DNA of 64,000 bases from Deltaproteobacteria bacterium (GTDB taxonomy: Bacteria > Desulfobacterota > Binatia > HRBIN30 > CADEER01). The stretch covers positions 1 to 64,000 of the forward strand of contig JAJCZJ010000094.1 in the NCBI GenBank assembly GCA_029262455.1, read 5' to 3'. The position numbers and the translations under genes were made by a program. Shown in pieces: positions 61,330-64,000 of this stretch. Position 1 is the stretch's first letter. Every line of letters begins with the position of its first letter. The notes beneath the pieces are model-generated. The model had not been told where the DNA came from, searched no databases, and saw nothing but the letters and a program-made list of their open reading frames with translations.

Positions 61330-62651
61330 AGAGCCTCCACCAAAGCCCGGTACCGCCGGCCGCGCTCGGCAAAGTCACGGAACTCGTCGAAGCTCGCACA
61401 ACCCGGCGCCAGGACCACGGACTGGCCCGGCCGCGCTCGAGAGGCCGCCGACAACACAGCGTCGGCAACTCCCCGCACGACATCACAACCGACCGCCCCA
61501 TCGAGTTGTGCCGCAATCGAAGGACCCGCCGCGCCAAAACACACGACCCGCTCGACGCGTGCCGCCAAACTCGATCGCAACGCGCGAAAGTCACCACCCT
61601 TGTCATATCCGCCGAGCAGCAGGATGATCCGATCCTCGAAACTGGCGATCGATTTCTCGACGGCGCCAATGTTCGTCGCCTTGGAGTCGTCGAAGAACTT
61701 GGCTCCACCTCTCTCGCCCACGAACTCGAGCCTGTGAGGCAACCCAGTTGTACCGTCGAGCGCCGTTTCAATCGCCTCTTGCGAAACGCCCAGCGTCGCA
61801 GCGACCGCCACCGCGGCCATCATGTTCTCGCAATTGTGTGCACCGCGCAGGGGGCGCCCGCTGAGCGCGACGCGCGTCTCGCCGTCGCGACGTACCACAG
61901 CCTCACCGCGATCGAAGTAGACACCCCTTTCGACCGCATCGAGCCCAAATGAAAACACCTCGCCAGCGACCCGATCGCGATAACGCCAAACTGTGCTGTC
62001 ATCACGATTGAGTACGGCGACTCCGGAAGGATCCAGCTGATCGAGCAGACTCGCCTTTGCCTCCGCGTAGTCCTCGATTCCTTCGTAGCGATCGAGGTGG
62101 TCAGCCGTCAGATTGAGCCAAACGGCGACCCGTGGTCGAAACTCGTCCAACCATTCCAACTGAAAACTCGAAACCTCGACGACTGCATAGTCGTACGAGG
62201 CGCCGCAGGTCACGGCCTCAGCTAACGGCGTACCAAGATTCCCGCCGACAAATACCGAATGCCCTGCCTGCTGTAGAACATTGCCGATCAGCACGGTCGT
62301 CGTGCTCTTGCCATTGGTGCCAGTGATCGCGATGATCGGGCAAGTGAGGCAGCGCCCAGCCAACTCGATCTCGCTCCAAATCGGAATACCCTGCGCGACC
62401 GCAGCCAACAGCAACGGATGCGAGCGCGGGACTCCCGGACTCGGAATGACGAGCGACGCCCCTTCCAGTGCGGTGACCAGTTCGTCGCCGGCGATTTCGA
62501 CGCGCTGCCCATCCCAATCGTTCTCTAGCGATGAAGGATCGCGCTCGAGCAATAGCACCGAGGCGCCGCACTCGAGCAATAGGCGCAGCGCCGCGCGACC
62601 GGCACGGCCGGCCCCAATGACGACGGCGCGTTTGTTCGAAAGATCAATCAT
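61326..62651 (-). CDS. murD: UDP-N-acetylmuramoylalanine--D-glutamate ligase
   Basis: This 441-residue ligase adds D-Glu. It has IDLSNKRAVVIGAGRAGRAA, SPGVPRSHPLLLAA, the ATP loop IIAITGTNGKSTTTVLIGNV, WLNLTADHLDRYEGIEDYAE, GLPHRLEFVGERGGAKFFDD and SKATNIGAVEKSI. The ATG at 62649-62651 overlaps the mraY stop as ATGA. The frame stays open for 360 codons further upstream, across mraY, but that part is not MurD. Confidence 0.98.
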   Translation of the reverse strand: MIDLSNKRAVVIGAGRAGRAALRLLLECGASVLLLERDPSSLENDWDGQRVEIAGDELVTALEGASLVIPSPGVPRSHPLLLAAVAQGIPIWSEIELAGRCLTCPIIAITGTNGKSTTTVLIGNVLQQAGHSVFVGGNLGTPLAEAVTCGASYDYAVVEVSSFQLEWLDEFRPRVAVWLNLTADHLDRYEGIEDYAEAKASLLDQLDPSGVAVLNRDDSTVWRYRDRVAGEVFSFGLDAVERGVYFDRGEAVVRRDGETRVALSGRPLRGAHNCENMMAAVAVAATLGVSQEAIETALDGTTGLPHRLEFVGERGGAKFFDDSKATNIGAVEKSIASFEDRIILLLGGYDKGGDFRALRSSLAARVERVVCFGAAGPSIAAQLDGAVGCDVVRGVADAVLSAASRARPGQSVVLAPGCASFDEFRDFAERGRRYRALVEAL

Positions 62652-63724
62652 CGCAATTTCAGCGTGCTCAGCGCGACCAACGCGCAAATTATCGAGACGA
62701 TCCAGAACCGCACAATGATTTGAGGCTCCGGCCAACCCAACAGTTCGAAGTGGTGATGAATCGGCGCCATCCGGAAGATCCGTTTGCGCCGCAGCTTGAA
62801 GGAACCAACTTGCAAGATCACCGACAGAGTCTCGACGACGAACACACCCCCTGCCACCAGCAACACGATCTCGTGTTTGGTCAGGACGGCAACGATACCG
62901 ATCGCCGCGCCGAGCGGCAACGCACCCACGTCGCCCATGAACATCATCGCCGGATACGCGTTGAACCACAAAAAGCCGAGTCCCGCGCAGAGCAATGCAG
63001 CTGCGAATATCGAAAGCTCGCCAACCCCAGCAACATACGGGATTTGCAGGTACTCGGCATAGCGCAGATTTCCCGCTACGTACGCGAAGACGCCGTAGGT
63101 AAACGCGGTCGTCATCACTGGGCCGATCGCCAGCCCATCGAGACCATCGGTCAGGTTGACCGCGTTGGCCGCCCCCACCACCACCACTGCCGCCATCGCG
63201 ATATACAGCGGCCCCAGGTCGATGGAGGCATTCTTGAAAAAAGGAAAGTAGAGGCGCGTGTCGAAATCGGGGTGCCAGAAAAGGAAAGCTCCGGCGCTGA
63301 GCCCGATGGCAAACTCGCAAGCCAGACGGGTCTTGCCCGGAACGCCGCGCGAGTTCCCCAACGCGAGCTTTTGATAATCGTCCGCAAACCCGACCGCGCC
63401 GAACCCGATGGTCACCATCAAAACCACCCACACGTAGGGATTTGACAGATCGGCGAGCAGAAGAGTCGCCAGGATCATCGAGAACAAGATCAGGGTCCCG
63501 CCCATGGTCGGAGTGCCCGCTTTCGAAAGATGTCCGCTCGGCCCATCCTCTCTGATTTGCTGGCCGATCTGGCGATCGGTGAGGCGACGAATCAGCCAAG
63601 GGCCGATCAGGAATGAGACCAGCAACGCCGTCAGAGCTGCCAAGACGGCGCGAAAGCTTATGTAGCGAAACACGTTGAGCACGCCGTAGGAGTCCCGCAT
63701 CGAGTAGAGAAAGGAGTACAGCAT
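62648..63724 (-). CDS. mraY: Phospho-N-acetylmuramoyl-pentapeptide transferase MraY
   Basis: This 358-residue, ten-helix membrane enzyme makes lipid I. It has GTPTMGGTLILFSMILATLL, VGFADDYQKLALGNSRGVPG with the catalytic DD, AANAVNLTDGLDGLAIGP, FMGDVGALPLGAAIG and the cytoplasmic HHH motif in RMAPIHHHFELLGWPEPQII. Its start shares bases with the murF stop (TGATG). Confidence 0.98.
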   Translation of the reverse strand: MLYSFLYSMRDSYGVLNVFRYISFRAVLAALTALLVSFLIGPWLIRRLTDRQIGQQIREDGPSGHLSKAGTPTMGGTLILFSMILATLLLADLSNPYVWVVLMVTIGFGAVGFADDYQKLALGNSRGVPGKTRLACEFAIGLSAGAFLFWHPDFDTRLYFPFFKNASIDLGPLYIAMAAVVVVGAANAVNLTDGLDGLAIGPVMTTAFTYGVFAYVAGNLRYAEYLQIPYVAGVGELSIFAAALLCAGLGFLWFNAYPAMMFMGDVGALPLGAAIGIVAVLTKHEIVLLVAGGVFVVETLSVILQVGSFKLRRKRIFRMAPIHHHFELLGWPEPQIIVRFWIVSIICALVALSTLKLR

Positions 63725-64000
63725 CAGGCACGCGCCCCCTCCTCCAGCAATGCGACGACCTCAGCCATGCGAGATCCGAAACGGCGTACGGCTGGATCCT
63801 CGTCGGGACCGCGCGACCCCTTGATCAAGATGACGTCTCCGTGCGCCCACTCAGCGCGGACGAGCGTCGCCGCCGCCGCTGCATCGGCACAAGTCCGCAC
63901 GGACGCAACTCCGCCGCCGGCTCCGGCAGCAGTCATCTCGGCCTGTTCGCCTACCGCGACGAGAAAGTCGATGCCAAGTTTGGCTGCTTCCGCACCGACC
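63724..64000 (-). CDS. murF: UDP-N-acetylmuramoyl-tripeptide--D-Ala-D-Ala ligase MurF (3' part only)
   Basis: The frame enters from the window edge and is partial: about 92 C-terminal residues. It reads AAKLGIDFLVAVGEQAEMTA and later VILIKGSRG, the MurF C-terminal pattern. The ATG at 63936 is internal, not the start. It is the first dcw gene visible here; murE and ftsI are presumably beyond the edge. Confidence 0.93.
   Translation of the reverse strand, partial: VGAEAAKLGIDFLVAVGEQAEMTAAGAGGGVASVRTCADAAAAATLVRAEWAHGDVILIKGSRGPDEDPAVRRFGSRMAEVVALLEEGARA

Noticed and set aside
62652-63731. A 360-codon open frame continuing murD upstream, which would make an 801-residue protein
   Set aside because: It overlaps mraY almost completely in another frame, has Arg/Ser-rich shadow composition and no MurD-like sequence; murD has a clear ATGA start at 62651.

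Overview
The window is a GC-rich bacterial chromosome segment with dense coding. It carries one tRNA, no rRNA, and a mix of housekeeping and lineage-specific envelope genes. Conserved gene strings (rpmE-prfA-prmC-murA-hisD; murF-mraY-murD-ftsW-murG-murC-murB-ftsQ-ftsA-ftsZ), an outer-membrane TonB-dependent receptor, many lipoproteins and a Slt-type transglycosylase show a Gram-negative, deltaproteobacteria-like organism. Two secreted proteins have dockerin-like or Asp-rich repeats and Pro/Thr linkers of a style I associate with uncultured Binatota-type bacteria. That placement is an inference. TTG start codons are frequent (hyuA, yggS, prmC, the methyltransferase, the glycosyltransferase, the amidohydrolase).

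Layout. 1-4.4 kb: a decayed DUF6788-type gene, tRNA-Val(CAC), a TonB receptor and a phasin-like coiled-coil gene behind a 21-bp tandem repeat. 4.5-11.7 kb (minus strand): hydantoinase/oxoprolinase-type hyuB-hyuA, an FmdB zinc ribbon, yggU-yggT, proC, yggS and maf. 11.8-22 kb: envelope genes, namely a Slt transglycosylase, a Cys-rich repeat protein, mscL, a glycine-zipper lipoprotein, an AsmA protein, an Ala-rich lipoprotein, a DUF4332 protein and a repeat lipoprotein with a peptidoglycan-binding domain. 22-25.5 kb: paired fluC/crcB fluoride channels, radC, an RlmI-like methyltransferase and moaC. 25.7-29.5 kb: a dockerin-like secreted protein, a TetR regulator with a clear promoter/operator, a ferritin-like diiron protein and a lone receiver domain.

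29.7-43 kb is the prfA/murA/his neighbourhood, and it is disrupted. A 543-bp unit bounded by 29-bp inverted repeats and carrying a GxxExxY protein gene sits between hisA and hisF. A 4.8-kb accessory block (a secreted protein, an amidohydrolase-TetR operon and a small ORF) separates hisD from hisB. hisG is not at its usual position between murA and hisD. A 198-bp CTAG-bounded MITE-like element lies between rpmE and an M20 peptidase gene. 43-53 kb: M20 peptidase, GT-C glycosyltransferase, glpK, two ArsA/Get3-like ATPases, a second phasin-like protein, acpS and a TIGR03960-type radical SAM protein. 53-64 kb: the dcw cell-wall and division cluster, with nearly every junction overlapping.

Several families of short intergenic repeats are visible: 7-mers (GGTGACT, GGGTACA), AAGGTCGAA motifs, 18-, 25- and 30-bp tandem units, and the GATGAACGC family. 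Four of them touch or supply the stop codons of neighbouring genes. The GxxExxY element and these gene-end repeats are the most unusual signals here.
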